NCBI RefSeq assembly: GCF_026212465.1
Contig: NC_080049.1
Coordinates: 36,062,885 to 36,126,884 of the forward strand
Source: Amaranthus tricolor
Lineage: Eukaryota > Streptophyta > Magnoliopsida > Caryophyllales > Amaranthaceae
DNA: 64,000 nt
Direction of reading: 5' to 3'
A model generated the notes under the pieces. The model had not been told where the DNA came from and searched no databases. It saw nothing but the letters and a program-made list of their open reading frames with translations. Position 1 is the stretch's first letter, and each line of letters opens with the position of its first letter. Both the position numbers and the translations under genes were made by a program. Positions 25,064 to 38,500 of this stretch are shown in pieces.

Positions 25064-27705
25064 CTAGTCTTTTGGAATTAACGTCTTGACATTATCGTTG
25101 TTGTATGTTCTGCGCTTCCTTGCAACCTTGACATAGTCTAAGATGCGGTAGTACTCAAAAAAGAGAGACGAGTGTTCTCCTTCGAGTCCATCTCTGGTCC
25201 TTCGATTGCCACCAGCCAAGTTATTGCAAGGACTACCGCCAATCACTAGATCAAAACCACCAAAGTCGTTGATCCACTTATCTATCATCTGATTTTCGAC
25301 CTGTCTCACATCTTCGACGTGGATTAGTCTACCCTTTTGCCCCGTTTCTTCCCACCAGCTGTGGAGAATTTTCCGGTTCACAGAAGAGTTCTCGATCGAT
25401 ACAACATTCTTCAAGGTGATCCCAAGTCTGTGAAGGGCAACCTCTGCTCCACCGATGCCAGAAAAGAGCGATAGAACAGTCATACCGTTAGGATACAAGG
25501 GCTTTAACACAGAAAGATGGTAGGCAACTGTGTCGACCTGAGCCAAATAGTTGAGGACTAATTAATAGTGCAACGCTAAGTCTTAAGAAAGATTGAATGA
25601 AAACAACAACAACAACATCAAAGCGTGCCAAAAAATGGGGTCAGAGATTGAGGAATAATAAACCTGAAAGGAGTTGCCAAGGGATTTGTATCGATCAGTC
25701 CGGCTAATGCCACCACCTCTTGTGTGATGTTTTGGGAATCCAAGCAGCATCTCCATTTCTTCGGGTTCAAGCACAGCCACTTTACACTTTCCGACCCACA
25801 CTAAGTTCCATTTTTTGGATTGTTCGATGACAAACTTTTTGTCAGATTCAGAAGGTTCGCCAGATTGAAGCCTCTGCCTGATTTTCTCCGTCAATTGAGC
25901 ACTTCCGATGCATGTTAAGAGGCAGTTAAGCTTTGTCCTCTTATCCCATGAAGGCCACCACCTTTTTGTCTCCGGTAGTGCCTCATGGATTGTCTTTGGT
26001 GGAATAGGGAGCAAAAGTTGCCGGTTCTCAAGAGGGAGGTTATGAATGTAGCCTCGTTTCCTTGCAGCTGCAGAGAAGTGTAGGGAATCCACAAATTCTG
26101 GTTTTATGTCATACAAGAACCGAGAAATTATGTCCCAAACCCCCTTAGGAGTGCAAGCCACATTCTCATAGTAGAAGTATGGCGGACCAACAACATCATC
26201 GGGTAATTTCCTATAAGTAGGAATGTCTCCTGGAAGCCCAAATCCAATCATATTTTTAGGAAAAACGCTTTCTACAATTCTTGCTGACCTTACTGGCCTT
26301 TCTGGTCGCTTTGCATGCCTATGACTGATGTGAACAAGCTTTCTTTTTTTGTCCATCAAAACTCTTTGTGTTGTTTCCCGATAATCTGTTAAATCAGCAG
26401 TTTTTGCAACTTCAGCAGCACATATGTAATCCGTCAATTCCTCCAGTGAAGCATCGGAACCTGACAGGTCAAGATAGCTCTTAGCGCAGCGCAAATACTA
26501 TACAAAAATTATCTAGCCGGAAAAACCAAGTTGGATTGAACTCTTAATTTCTCACAACATAACAGATAAGTATTTTGGATTTGAACCAAAATATCAAAAT
26601 AATGGTTCACTAACCACATCTCTGTACAGCAATTAGAACATCTTCAAGTTGGTAACCCATTTTAACCAGAATTTCCTGAATATCAGAATTTCCTCCACTT
26701 CCCTGCAAGATCAAATCAATTATGGGACTATCAGATCATTCAGAAAGGAGACATTCCGAAAGCACTACACTGTTAGAACTATGACATTAAGTGGCTCCCA
26801 CCTAGTAAAAATACCAACAACTGACACTTAGATTGCATGTACCAATAAGCATACAAAATTACTAAACTGAATACCTTTGCATCTCCACAATCACTATCTG
26901 AGTCAGAAAAGCCATCTAAATAAGACTCATCAATATCAGTGGGTGAATTCAAATGAGAAGCGGAAGAAATATTTTCTCCAGGAGAGTCTTCCAGAACCTG
27001 CAATATGAATTTCAAACTAGGTCAATAACAAGCACTAAATTATCATTCTCAGGAACATCCAATTTGTGTGATATTGGCAACCTAAGGGATCCTTTGAGCC
27101 TATATAATCACTTTAAAAAGCACTTAATAACCTATATGCAAACTAACACCAGTGGTTCACATATGAAATTCAATGGTTTTAAGAAAAAAAATCCACTTAC
27201 TGTGTAGGTCAGAAGACTGTTCAGTATTGCTTCATCATTGTCCTCTCCATTTTCCTTAATAGCTTGGATCACCAATTTTTTCGAAAATCCCATCGATACA
27301 AAATGTCTGATTTTTCTGGGATTGTAGGTCGGAGATTCACTAGATGAGGCCAATTCATCTACTACACCCTTGATGATTGTTGAGTAAAAACAGCATTATT
27401 AGTTACAAATGATGACATGATGTAATAGTATTACTAAGCAAACCAACAAAAGCAAAGCATGTTTGTGTTTATAGTGTTTATCAGATATGGATCATGTTTG
27501 ATCAATAACACATCAATAAAATGTATGAATTCTGGTCTACAATGACGGAATTTGAACCTACTTAGGCCTTGGTCCGAGACTCCGAGTCTATCAATCAAAA
27601 ATCGTAATATTGAAATATGTACCATATAACATAGAAGAATGACAGTTGAGCTGAATTGGTTCTATATACATGTAAATATTAATGTTCGGCCGACCATATA
27701 TATAT

Positions 27706-27779
<74 letters not shown>

Positions 27780-27780
27780 G

Positions 27781-27845
<65 letters not shown>

Positions 27846-27846
27846 T

Positions 27847-27898
<52 letters not shown>

Positions 27899-28279
27899 AG
27901 TATTCTGGATTATATATATATATTAGTATTCTGGATTTGTTCATAAGTGTGTGAATGCTTGCCTAAAGGTTGATAAAAAGTGTATACCTGATCATTAACA
28001 GTAGCATTCAAAAACTCCATTTCAAGATCATCATCAGTATCCCAAAAATAATCATCATCTATTGGTTTTGGATCCTGCACAAAGGATATTCAAATGTAAA
28101 AGTGAAGCTTGATGTTTTTGTTTAATGTTTAGGTGTCTATAACTTCTCTCCTTTACATGGCAATTGAATATTCTTGGATGAAAATATGTATTTTGATAAA
28201 AGGGAGGAAAATATACCATTGAGACAATTTCTTTTCCAGGAAATGATTTTGGTGAATTACTGTCACTGTCAATAAACAT
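25064..28279 (-). CDS. DRM2-like: DRM2-like de novo cytosine-5 DNA methyltransferase (seven exons, 599 aa)
   Basis: Exons, 5' to 3', are 28279-28217, 28074-27988, 27368-27201, 26997-26875, 26702-26615, 26460-25664 and 25537-25064. All introns are GT-AG and 1800 nt encode 599 residues. Exon 3 encodes a UBA domain (about residues 60-106) and exon 5 a second one (about 151-177). The methyltransferase half has the circularly permuted motif order of DRM enzymes: the C-terminal motifs come first ([20 protein letters not shown] and SLGNSFQ, ending at 442), then motif [12 protein letters not shown] at about 464-474 and the motif IV loop GGSPCNN with catalytic Cys546. The family carries out RNA-directed DNA methylation in the nucleus, methylating cytosines in all contexts at siRNA-targeted loci. 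Arabidopsis DRM2 is about 626 aa with three UBA domains; I see two here. The tail after [14 protein letters not shown] is about 20 residues longer than expected. No lesions seen. Confidence 0.95.
27695..27897. repeat. (TA)n / (TATG)n microsatellite in DRM2-like intron 2
   Basis: About 200 bp of TA dinucleotides is broken by runs of GTAT/TATG tetranucleotides. It lies within the intron between exons 2 and 3 (27369-27987). The open frames through it are simple-repeat artefacts. Confidence 0.95.
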
Positions 28280-30250
28280 CTAACTGCAAGCACATTTAGA
28301 AAATGTTACAAGGGTTAGAAAAGTAGTTTAGTTCGGTCAATAATTATGAGTATATATTATAGCAAATAATGATAAACTTTTATAGCGTTTAGTTAGATAT
28401 CAATTCAAAAAACTACAATTTTTAAATAAAAATAGGGCTTAAGGCCAAATTTTAGTCCGATAAATTTAGACTAAATCTTTTTTTACTACCAGAACCTAGA
28501 TTCGAACTCAGTTTCATAAGATTCAAAAACATTTCGACCCAAACCCTGAAACTAATGCACTTAAAATTTCCTATGCAAATCTATATCGATTTATATTTTT
28601 ATATTAGTTTTTTGTTTTTTTTTTATTTAATCTTGAATCATTCAAAAATGCCCTAAAAAATTGTGAAATTTTCCTAGAAGAGTGGGGTCATGTTTGTGTT
28701 TGAGGTAGAAAAAAACCATACCATAGTGTTTTCAAGAAAAACCAGCTCATGATCACATCCATGATTCATTAAACACACTCCATCTTTTTACATTTTGGTG
28801 AACTTTTTCACCAACATTGTGTTATGAAGAGTTGAAGTTGTAAATACCCAAAAAATCAAATAGAAAATTACAGATTTTTATAGAAGAAAATAAAAGAAAA
28901 AGGTTTAGAAGTTCAACCTAGAAAAACAGGGGAAAATTGGAGAACCTATTGATTTTTTTATAAAAGAGAATTTTATCATCAAAAAATACTTCAATACAAC
29001 AAAAAAAAGTGAAGCCCTTCCGCACCAAAATAGCAAGGTACAAAAATACAACATATAGATTTCTCGCATATACTTCTATTGGCAAAATCAAAACCTAATT
29101 GTTAATAGGATTTTGTTTCAATTGGAACATACCTCATTATTATCATAGGTTTAAATCTCAATCTAACCGGCTAGTCCTCTTCCCTCATGCTACCATATGA
29201 TAAACAACCAGTCTTTTGAGAGCTCAGGCTCATTTCATTAAAGTTAATTAAACTAAAAGTCAAAAGATGAAATAGAATGACCAAATAAGATGTGGTCTCT
29301 TACAAGAATTTGTGTATAATAATAACATAATTGTTCCTTCAATAAACAACATAACTTCCCACAAGTTGTATTGAATTTTTTCATGCAATAGTATAAAGAA
29401 TTGAGTGTCACAAATTTTTTTAATAAGAAGCCTAAAACTAAGTCCAACACATGATTTTTTTTTTTTTTTTAATAAACTTGCATAAACATAAAAGGCTCAG
29501 AAAGTGATCACACAAACAGCAATCACAAAACCCATGAAATGAACCCATTCGTTATGTTTGGATCATAATGTGGTTTACCAGCAATTTCTTTACCTCTTAG
29601 AAAACCATGCCTTCTTAAAACTCTTCAACAGATAGATAAAGGGTTTTTAAGGGGGAAAGAAATCAAGGGTTTCAATAAAAATGGAAAAGGAACCCAGAAA
29701 AAAAATATAAAAAATAAAAAAAAATAAAATAAAAACAGGGGGAAACGAAGAAACCCAGATAATTCTCTCACAATGCTTCTTCCAAATAGGCAAACATAAC
29801 AATCAAAAACAACACAAAAGAACTAATCCCTAAATACATTGTGGGTATAAACCAAAACAAGTCAATATGTGAGATGATCGATAACAAACAAATTCCATAA
29901 AAATAATACAAAAACACCATCAAAGCATGAAAATGCATCATATTTCGCCAACAAAAGAGGAGAAATGCAAACGTAAAGTTTTTTTATGAACTTTTAAGCG
30001 TGGGCTGAGTTTCATACCTTAAAATGCGTAATGGGTTTCGGATGATAATGGGTAAATTGTGAAGAATATAATTTTTTTCAAGGAAAGAAAAAATGAAGAA
30101 ATATTATAAAGATGAAATGCAGAGAAAATTTGATGAGTAGTCAATAGAGAGACAAAGAGTAAGAGCAGGGGAATGTCATGAGTTGGGAGGAGCAGGGTCT
30201 CAAGGAAGAAGAAGGTACACCAACTCTAAGAACACGAGAAATGGGGTCTC
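28280..30250 (-). promoter_or_regulatory. 5' leader intron and promoter region of the DRM2-like gene (inferred)
   Basis: On the minus strand the start codon is preceded by TTGCAG then TTAG, a plausible acceptor of a 5'-UTR intron. The upstream sequence is T-rich on the minus strand and becomes CT-rich between about 30080 and 30250, fitting a leader and transcription start. The exact exon limits cannot be fixed from sequence. Confidence 0.4.
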
Positions 30251-31164
30251 AATCACAAATTTGAGGATTGAGAGGGAAAAAAACAAGTACAAGACCCTAC
30301 ATCTCTTAGAAAACAAGTTCATACTCTAATCTAACGGTTGAGATTGCTTGATTAGAGAAGATGAAAAAAGTTTTGAAATTCGATATGATATCAAAGAAAA
30401 TGGTTGGGTCTACTTACAAATAACGAAATGTAACAAAATAGAAAAGATTTTAAATAATCAAAAAAAAAAATTAAAAATATTTTCTTCTATCCAACCTATT
30501 GGTTCTATTTATTTTGTCATATATGTCATTAATGTCAATATATTTTTTTGATTTTAAATATCTCTAATTATTTATAGGTTAAAAGTTTTTAAATTTAATA
30601 TTAATAAAAATTGCATTAGAATAAATAAAATAAAATTTAATTTAACTATGTTTTAAATTATAGATTAACAAAAAATATAAATTATTTTTAATTTATTGAT
30701 TATAAATAAAATGCAATTAAAAGTGATTAATGAATAATGTCAAAAAAAAACTAATTGTGTCAATCATTTCATACGTACTTCCTCCGTTCCATTGAATTTA
30801 CATCATTTTCCATTTTAGTTCATCCTACTTAATTTGCATCACTTCTATTTTTGGATAATGGCCCACAACTTTCATTTAATTTCATTTCAACATTTGAACT
30901 CTCTTTTAATTTCATCTACACAATTCATTCACTCTCTTCATTTTTCACCACTTTCTTAAATATAAGTAATTCTTCTTTAATGCAAATCAAAGAGGACAAA
31001 AGTAATACTAATAAAATGTTGAAAAATGACAAATGTCATCCTCGGATTAATCGCATCATCTAGCTATTATTATAAATATAATTACTTATAAGTGTTTAAA
31101 ATAATAATATTATTATTTTTGGATAAATCGCATTATCTAGCTATTATTATTATTATTATCAACT
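30251..31164. other. Intergenic sequence with Stowaway-type end
   Basis: A CTTCCTCCGTTCC terminus preceded by TA lies near 30779, but the other end is not clear. Otherwise AT-rich and without recognised genes. Confidence 0.4.
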
Positions 31165-31460
31165 ATAGAAACTCGTTCAATACATGAATTTAAGAATATG
31201 AAATTTATAAAAATATAACTTCAAAAAATAATGCAAATATATATTATCATGATTAAATTTATTCAATACATGACTTTTTTAAAACATTTATCAAATACAT
31301 CTATTTTTCATTCAATTAAATATATCAAATTATAGGTTAGACATATAAAATTGCTTTAATAAATTATATAAACAATTTACCTAATTTAATTTTAACTTTA
31401 AAAATAATCAAATTCTAAAATAGGTAAATATCGTCATGTAATCAATTAACATCCTCTACC
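31165..31460. repeat. Third, diverged copy of the 13.2-kb repeat
   Basis: CGTTCAATACATGAA, AAAAATATAACTTCAAA, ATATATTATCATGATT and AATTGCTTTAATAAAT match 13200-13440 in order with substitutions. Confidence 0.55.
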
Positions 31461-31675
31461 ATAATTTCATTTGCCATTTTTTATAGCATTTTCTTAAGAA
31501 ATTGTACTCTAACAGCTTGCATAATCACTTTTTTACCAACGAACATTAATTTACACATTAATTAGATAGTTGAATGCCCCTTCATTTATTTTCAAATGTA
31601 TCATTTACTTTTGATGTACTATTTAACAATCACTTTTAATTTTCATTTTATTCTTAATTCATACACTAAAACATA

Positions 31676-32111
31676 CTTTTTCCGTTTCTTAATAAAGTTC
31701 CCACAAGAAATAATTACGAAAATTAAGAAAAATAGAATTTCTAGATTGTGGATATATATTTTGCTGGATATAATAAATTTGATGGAGGAATGGTAGGGAT
31801 CAAAAATATTAAAAAAATATTAAAAGAAAGTTAGTGGAAAAAATATGAGGACCACAACTAATAAAAAAATATTTTTATAAAGTTAGTGGGAAACATGTGG
31901 AAACAATAAGGAATGTAAAAATGTTAAAATGAATTTAGTAAAAGTTATGTGAGAACCATAAGCATTACGACTATTAAAATATTAAAATAAGGATGAATAA
32001 GGTTATTTTTGTCCAAAATATATGATATAATAAAAAGATTCTTTATGAGAATAACAAATAAATAACCCAAAATGGGAAATGAGAACTTTTTTTAGAAACT
32101 CAGGGATATAG
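31676..32111. mobile_element. Stowaway-like MITE, ~436 bp, with an empty site at 34.5 kb
   Basis: It is the same family as the nested pair at 389-1187 (shared AAAGAAAGTTAGTGGAAAAA and CATAAGCATTA). TA flanks it at 31674-31675 and 32112-32113. A related segment at about 34495-34520 reads AAAACATAGTCAAATG with no insertion, where this locus reads AAAACATA, element, TAGTCAAGTG. Confidence 0.8.
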
Positions 32112-32290
32112 TAGTCAAGTGTGATTTTGTTTAATTCTTCTCAACATAAGGTTTATTTATATATATTTTTTTATAATTTTTAATTATGCACAATTACAGC
32201 TATTAAGTAATGAATTATTGAATTGACAAACGTGCAAAAAGCAAATGAGACATTTAAAATGAAACGGAGGGAGTATCTAACAACTACATT

Positions 32291-32879
32291 TAGGCGTGTA
32301 AAAAAATATTCGATCCGAATTATCCGGTATTCAGTTTCTAAGAACAATATATACTATTCAATTTTTGAAAACCAGATATATTATCCTTTTTTTGAAAACC
32401 GGATAATTCGAATCGAATATCCGGATTTTCAATTTTCTATTTTTTTATTAAATATTTATATACATTTTCTAAAAAATTTTTTTTATTTATACTGTTGAAT
32501 ACACAAATACTTACAATTTTCAACTATAACTAAGTTGCATAACTAATTTATTCAAAAAAAAAGTTGCATAACTAATTTATTATTAATTAAATTAGACTTT
32601 TGAATATCCTACCATATTCCCAAAATGATTTTTTTTCAAACTTTTAAAAAAATAAGTTTCATTAAGAAATAAATCGAAATGAGTTTATATATTAATTATT
32701 TTTAAAAAAGTCAAAAAAATATTTAAAAATTAAAAAATCGGATATTCAATGTTTGATTCGAAAAAACTGGATATATGAAATCTGAATATCCAATTTAATT
32801 CGCATCAAAATCGAATCATGATTTTCACTATCCAAATTTTCGGATTCCGATCGATTCGATATCCGATTTGAACACCCTA
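32291..32879. mobile_element. hAT-like foldback MITE rich in GGATAT/CGAAT words, 589 bp
   Basis: The ends are TAGGCGTGTAAAAAAATATT and the inverted GATTTGAACACCCTA. Both arms repeat ATCCGGA/ATATCCGAT-like words in mirrored order. The putative 8-bp target duplication (ACTACATT versus TCTACAAC) is degraded. Non-coding. Confidence 0.65.
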
Positions 32880-32944
32880 TCTACAACTACTTAGATGACT
32901 AATAGCAACCCTTACAATAATTTGTCTCAAACAAGCCCTAAAAC

Positions 32945-34670
32945 CAAGGAGAGTATTTTGAAAATGGTTGTTCATTATTGGTTGTTTCCCTTTACTATTT
33001 GTTTTGTTTGATAAACTAAAAGTGTAAAATGTTTATATTAGATTTTAAGCTAGCTGCTTAAGTCAATAGTTTAAGGAGATATTTGGTAAAATTATATATG
33101 TAGTGAGTAGTGACGGTTGGTGGTTTATCAGAGAAAAATTAAACAATAAATCAAAAGTCAAAGAAAAAAAACTAATTGAATTCGCCTTTTCATTTTGGCT
33201 AATAAACAACCAATTAACAAATAATTTTTTAGCTTTTTAACTAATCAATAACTATAGCTCTTATAAATCTGGAAAAATATAAATATAAAATATAAAATCA
33301 AGAAAAATGTGTTCACAACTATGATGATAATGAATAATCTTTTCACCTTTATGTTGTGTGCAATTTAAAGATAAATTATAAAAGCATAACAAACCTACTT
33401 GATAAGAGGTAATGGAAATCACGAATTGAATCCGATCGTAGCCTACGTGAATGGATCACTGTCCTTTGGTGGCTTGTGGCCCGTGGCCCGTGGCTTATGC
33501 ACTAGGCCAGGGCCTGGGAAGATTGGGTAGGAGTTAGAACAACCAAAGAAGAGAGACAATTGGTTTGATTGGGTGGGTTTGTATTTTAATGGATGTAAAA
33601 TGAATTTTGAGAACCCAAATATATAATTTGGGAGTAGTAAGCCATAACAAAAGCAACATATGATTGGTTGGAACAAAAAGACTATAAAAGTAAATAAAAG
33701 TAAAAAATTATATTTAATTGTCATATCAATAACAGTTATAAAATCAGCAAAATTAAAAAGTTATCAACAGAGATAACGCGCTATAAAATCAAATTAGAAA
33801 TAGAAAGTTATGATTCTCTCTGATTAAAACATTGACTATAGATTCAAGTCAAAAAGAAAAGTTACACTCTTCGTTTTCATATGTTATTTTCAAATAAAGT
33901 TTACGAATTTTAGTATCAAACTTTGACTATGATTTCTCATTGTTCTATATGAAAAAACATATTCATATGTGATCTTAATAAATTCGTCTTGATATATATT
34001 TTCTACATATTAGCTTTTTAGAATTTTTAAAACTCAATAAAAATTATTTAACTTTCATTTTGATTGAGATATGCGCAAAAGATAAATGAAAATAACAAAT
34101 AAAAACAAAGAGGGTAATTTGCATCTTATTTTTTATACTACTCTTGAATGATATTGGGATACGTATTCTCGTAAACAACGAATAGTAATTTTGGGGATTT
34201 TGATGAAATGTAGAAGACTAAGAGGTGTGTTTGAAATAGCAGTTTAACTAGATGTTAGTGGTTTAATAAGGTTAAAATGTCATTATTTTGTAATGTGTAG
34301 AGGTGCATCATCGTATCAAATTCAAAAGTAGAAATTTAAGATATTCACTACCTTTTTTTTACAAATTATATTCTAACAGCTAGTATAACTACGTCTTTTT
34401 ACTAAAGAATATTAATTGTCACAACTAATTATTGCTTTTGGAAGACTATTCATCAATCACTCTTATTTTGTATTTTATTTTTTAACCATACTTTAAAACA
34501 TAGTCAAATGAAATTTTGTTTGTTTCTTCTCAAACAAAGGTTTATTAATATCCATTTTTTTATAATTTATAGTTATGCACAATAAAAATTGAATTAATGA
34601 ATGACAAACGTGCAAAAAAAATGAGACATTTGAAATGAAATAGAGGGAATATCTAAAATCTACATTTGTA
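32945..34670 (+). repeat. Segmental repeat, copy A
   Basis: It contains the blocks TTTGTTTGATAAACTAAAAG, GGTTGGTGGTTTATC, CCTACTTGATAAGAGG (33394), ATCCGATCGTAGCCTA, TGCACTAGGCC and ATTTTGAGAACCCAAATAT, and the trailing block TATATTCTAACAGCTAG, in the same order as copies B and C. It is the least interrupted copy (only a Stowaway at 33865) and serves as reference for insertions in the others. The open frame at 33443-33724 has no recognised homology. Confidence 0.8.
33865..34114. mobile_element. Stowaway-type MITE, 250 bp
   Basis: It starts CACTCTTCGTTTTCATATG and ends AACAAAGAGGG. TA flanks it at 33863-33864 and 34115-34116. Homologous to 35339-35569 at the equivalent position of copy B, so it predates the segment duplication. 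Confidence 0.65.
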
Positions 34671-34960
34671 CAATAACAAACCTACTTGATAAGTGGTAAT
34701 GGAAATTAAATCTGATCGTAGCCTACGTGAATGGATTACTGTTCTTTGGTGGCTCGTGGCCCTTGGCTCATGCACTAGGCCGGGTCCTGAGAAGGTTGGG
34801 TAGGACTGTAGGAGTTAAACAATAACCAAAGAAGAGAGACAATTGGTTTAATTGGGTAGATTTGTATTTTAATGGATGTGAAATGAATTTTGGGAACCCA
34901 AATACTACATAATTTGGGTGTACTAAGCTATAACAAAAGCAACATATAATTGGTTGGAAC

Positions 34961-35138
34961 TAGGGAGGTCTTTGAGGGTGTGCGAAGTGATCGATCGCAC
35001 AGGGCCTCTTCTTTTTCCTGTATAGTTAATAAAAAAAGAATTATATTAAGTTTATTAATAAAATAGATATATATTCTATATATAAGACGTAACATAAAAA
35101 TTATGTACAGGACCCCCAAATTTTTTAAGACGGCTCTA
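34961..35138. mobile_element. hAT-type MITE, 178 bp, inside segmental copy B
   Basis: It starts TAGGGAGGTCTT and ends AAGACGGCTCTA. The 8-bp target duplication is GTTGGAAC / GTTGAAAC (one mismatch) at 34953-34960 and 35139-35146. Copy A reads TTGGTTGGAACAAAAAG uninterrupted at this point. Same size class and ends as 7481 and 23336. Confidence 0.85.
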
Positions 35139-35338
35139 GTTGAAACAAAAAGACTATAAAATTAAATGAAAGTAAAAAGTTATATTTAATTGTTAATATT
35201 AATAACGGCTATAAAATCAATAAAACCAAAAAGTTATCAACAATGATAACGCGCTATATAATTAAAATAGAAATAGAAAGTTACAATTCTCTCTCATAAA
35301 AACAACCACTATAAATTCAAGTAAAAAAAATGGTTATA

Positions 35339-35569
35339 CTCCATCCATTTTCATATGTTTTTCTTAAATAGAATTTACGAATTTTAGTATCAAATTTTGA
35401 TTATAATTTCTTATTGGTCTATACGAAAAAAACATATTCACGTGAGATCTTAATAGATTCGTCTTAATATATAGTTTCAACTTTTTAAATTTTCAAAACT
35501 CACAATTAAAATTATTTAACTTTTCATTTTGCATTGACATATGCGAATAACAAAAGAAAACAAAGACAG
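35339..35569. mobile_element. Stowaway-type MITE, 231 bp
   Basis: It starts CTCCATCCATTTTCATATG and ends AACAAAGACAG, with TA on both sides (35337-35338 and 35570-35571). Confidence 0.65.
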
Positions 35570-38500
35570 TAATTTGCATCTTATTTTTTAAATTACTCTT
35601 AAATGATATTGGTATTAATATTCACTTAAACAACATATAGTAATTTTGGGGTTTTTATCAAATGTAGAAGACTAAGAGTTGTATTTGATGCAGTAGTTTA
35701 AGTAGATGGTAGTGATTTAAAAGGCTAAAATGTCATTATTTTGTAAAGCAATGTATAGTGGTGCATTATTGTATCAAATTTAAAAGTAGAAAGTTAAGAT
35801 ATTCACTACATTTTTCTTAACAAATTATATTCTAACAACCAGCATAACAACGTTTTTTTATTAAAGAATATTAATTTACACAACTAATTAGCCCTTCTAT
35901 TATTTGATTTGTTTGATCGAATAAAAGTGTAAGTTATTTTTGCTCGTTTTTAAAGTATTCTAAATTAGCCAATTGTTTAGAGAAATGTTCAATGAAATGA
36001 TGTAATGACTATTGGCAGTGGCACTAGTAAAAAAATCATTTTTTTATCTTGTTTTAAAGCTTATTTGTATCTTATATTGAAGGTTACTAACAAGAGAGTT
36101 ACAAATACAATTAACACATTACTTGTATCGTTTGAAAACCAAAGAGACAAATAAGTGTATGTTATTTGTATTATTTGTTTGAACCTTAGATATAAATGAC
36201 CTTTTTTAAAATTTAAAATTAATATATAATCTTATATATTTATATCGACTAGGGATTAATATTATATATATTTATAAATTATATAAGAATAATAAATGAA
36301 ACAACTAATTAGAATAAACAAGAATTTATTTTTTTATTAAATATAATAGATTACAAAAGTATGTCTTTTATAAATCTATACAACTCTCGGCAATCATTGT
36401 TATATAGTACATTAACACTAGAAAAAATCGACTTTCACTTTCATTTAGACGCTTGCAACAATTCTTCCGATCTACCAACAAGCTTAAAACCTCTGCATCA
36501 ACCTCCATCGTCAAAAAAATTCCAGCCGCCTCCTCCTCACAAAGACTAGGCAAACAACATCACCAAAAACTTTTAGAGACAAAAGTTTCATCCTTGATAC
36601 GACATACAACAAAGTGTCAGTATACCCCAAAACAAACAGCACCGAACACTAGGCCTCAACAAACAAAGCAACAACAGGAATATCAACCTTGCACGCAGAA
36701 CCATTGTTCTTGCTCTTCTGGACCAAGCAATAGTAGGCAGCCCATCAGCATGCTCTTGTTGACACCTCAACAGCCGCATCTGTAGTGAAAAGCCAGAATC
36801 AAACCACTTATTAGCTACGATCGGATCATAGTGGAGCCAGCACAAACAATTTATCCACACACAAGCCCGTAATAACAGCCACAACTTTAGACACCTTTTG
36901 GGTGCTGTTGGCCATAACTTAAGTTCAATGGAAAAGAAGAAAAAGGAAAAACCAAGAAAGCATTTCACCTGGTTATGATATTATATATTTACATAATATG
37001 TGGTGTTACCAAACAATGTAATACTTACCCAGCGAATTTCCTTGGGTTTGTATGTATCCCTCTATTTTAGCGTCTCTTTCTGTCATTTTCTTTGCCTTGT
37101 CAACATTCCAATTCCTTGCTTCCAGGTATCTCCTCAGACAAGCATCAGTGCAAAACTTTAAACTACGTCCACATTGGGGGGTTCAGCCTGTGTTTGGTTT
37201 GTTTTTGGCATGTGTTTCTAGTGTATATGCTTCTCTTTGGTGCAGGTCTATTTTGCTGTGGGACATCTTACAGGTAGTGGTCCTTTGTGCAGGTTATCGT
37301 CGTGTAGCTCACTTGGTGCTGCTGGAGTGTTAGGCTGCATAATGGCGGAAATGGATTGTTTGTGTATCATAAAACTGAAATAAAACGCAAAATCACAAAA
37401 GTGAACAAAATTAAGTATGAAATTCGCAAAATATGGTCAAAATCAAAAGTGAACAAAAGTACAACGCAATAGAGACGTTACGTCGCAAAACCAGCCTACC
37501 TGAATTTAGCTACAAACTAGAACAAACCCAGCCTACCTGAATAAGAAATATGAAGTCATACAAGCAGCACACAGTAGCAACAGACCAAGAGCAGTAGGCA
37601 GACACACCTTTTTGGTACCTACTGATCATGAAACAATAGCTAACAAGCTAATTTGACAGCCAAAGGGACACAATCCAACACAAAGCAATATATGTCAAAG
37701 TATATGCAAAAACTATAACGTATCAAAAAGTATAATGTACCAAAGCAATAGCATTAAAATTAAAGCCTTTTAAAATAAAAGAGCTAAACATTACACATTC
37801 CTAATTGTTAGTATAGTGTGCCAGATTGCAATTATTAGTTAATGGCAAATGTTACCATTTCTAATGTAATACAATTGTTATGGACAATCATATGCTACTC
37901 CTACTAATTAAGTCGTGTAAAGGTAAATTAAGATCATAAAAATAAACATAATGTTCCACAAAACCGAAGAACTTTCACCTTCAATTCTCGCAGTAATGGA
38001 TCATTATCATTATGGTATTGAAGTATGGTTGGTATAGTTAGACTGAATTATAATTAAAGCCTAGGTCAAACTATGAGTAAACCATGAATAAATATCTGCA
38101 GCAACCATTTATGAGCAGAACAGCACGCAACAGTAGAATATGCAGCCATATCAGAACAGCAAGCACAGTATATCAAAAGTGAGTCTGAGTTCTGGTTGCA
38201 AACAAACAGTGGTTATGTATGTGTATTAAAATCAGTAGCATACAAATCCGTAGGCTGTTGATCTGTTTAGGGTGGAAATCAGTATACATTTGTTGGTGTG
38301 TGTAGTTAGTAGATCATTAATTCATTAATTCATCCAAATTCAGCACATGAGCAACATAAAACCAGAACTTTAGACATAAATGGGAAAAAGATCTGTAAAA
38401 TTATCCCAATGCAATCCGTAAGATCATTCAATTCATTGTAAATTTGTCATAAAACAATTAGGCAAGAGCGTTGGACACTTCATTTGTGCAAACATCATGG

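Larger units (their letters stand above)
34672..35895 (+). repeat. Segmental repeat, copy B
   Basis: It repeats copy A from CCTACTTGATAAGTGG (34681) through AATTTTGGGGTTTTTATC (35642) to TATATTCTAACAACCAGC (35826). Extra material relative to A and C is the 178-bp hAT MITE at 34961-35138. Confidence 0.8.

Noticed and set aside
27639..27926. Open frames of about 95 and 72 codons made of Tyr/Ile repeats
   Set aside because: They are translations of the TA/TATG microsatellite within an intron of the DRM2-like gene on the other strand.
36361..37333. Several 60-126-codon open frames on both strands inside the CACTA element
   Set aside because: They mutually overlap, match no domain I recognise and none shows transposase motifs, so I did not list them as genes.
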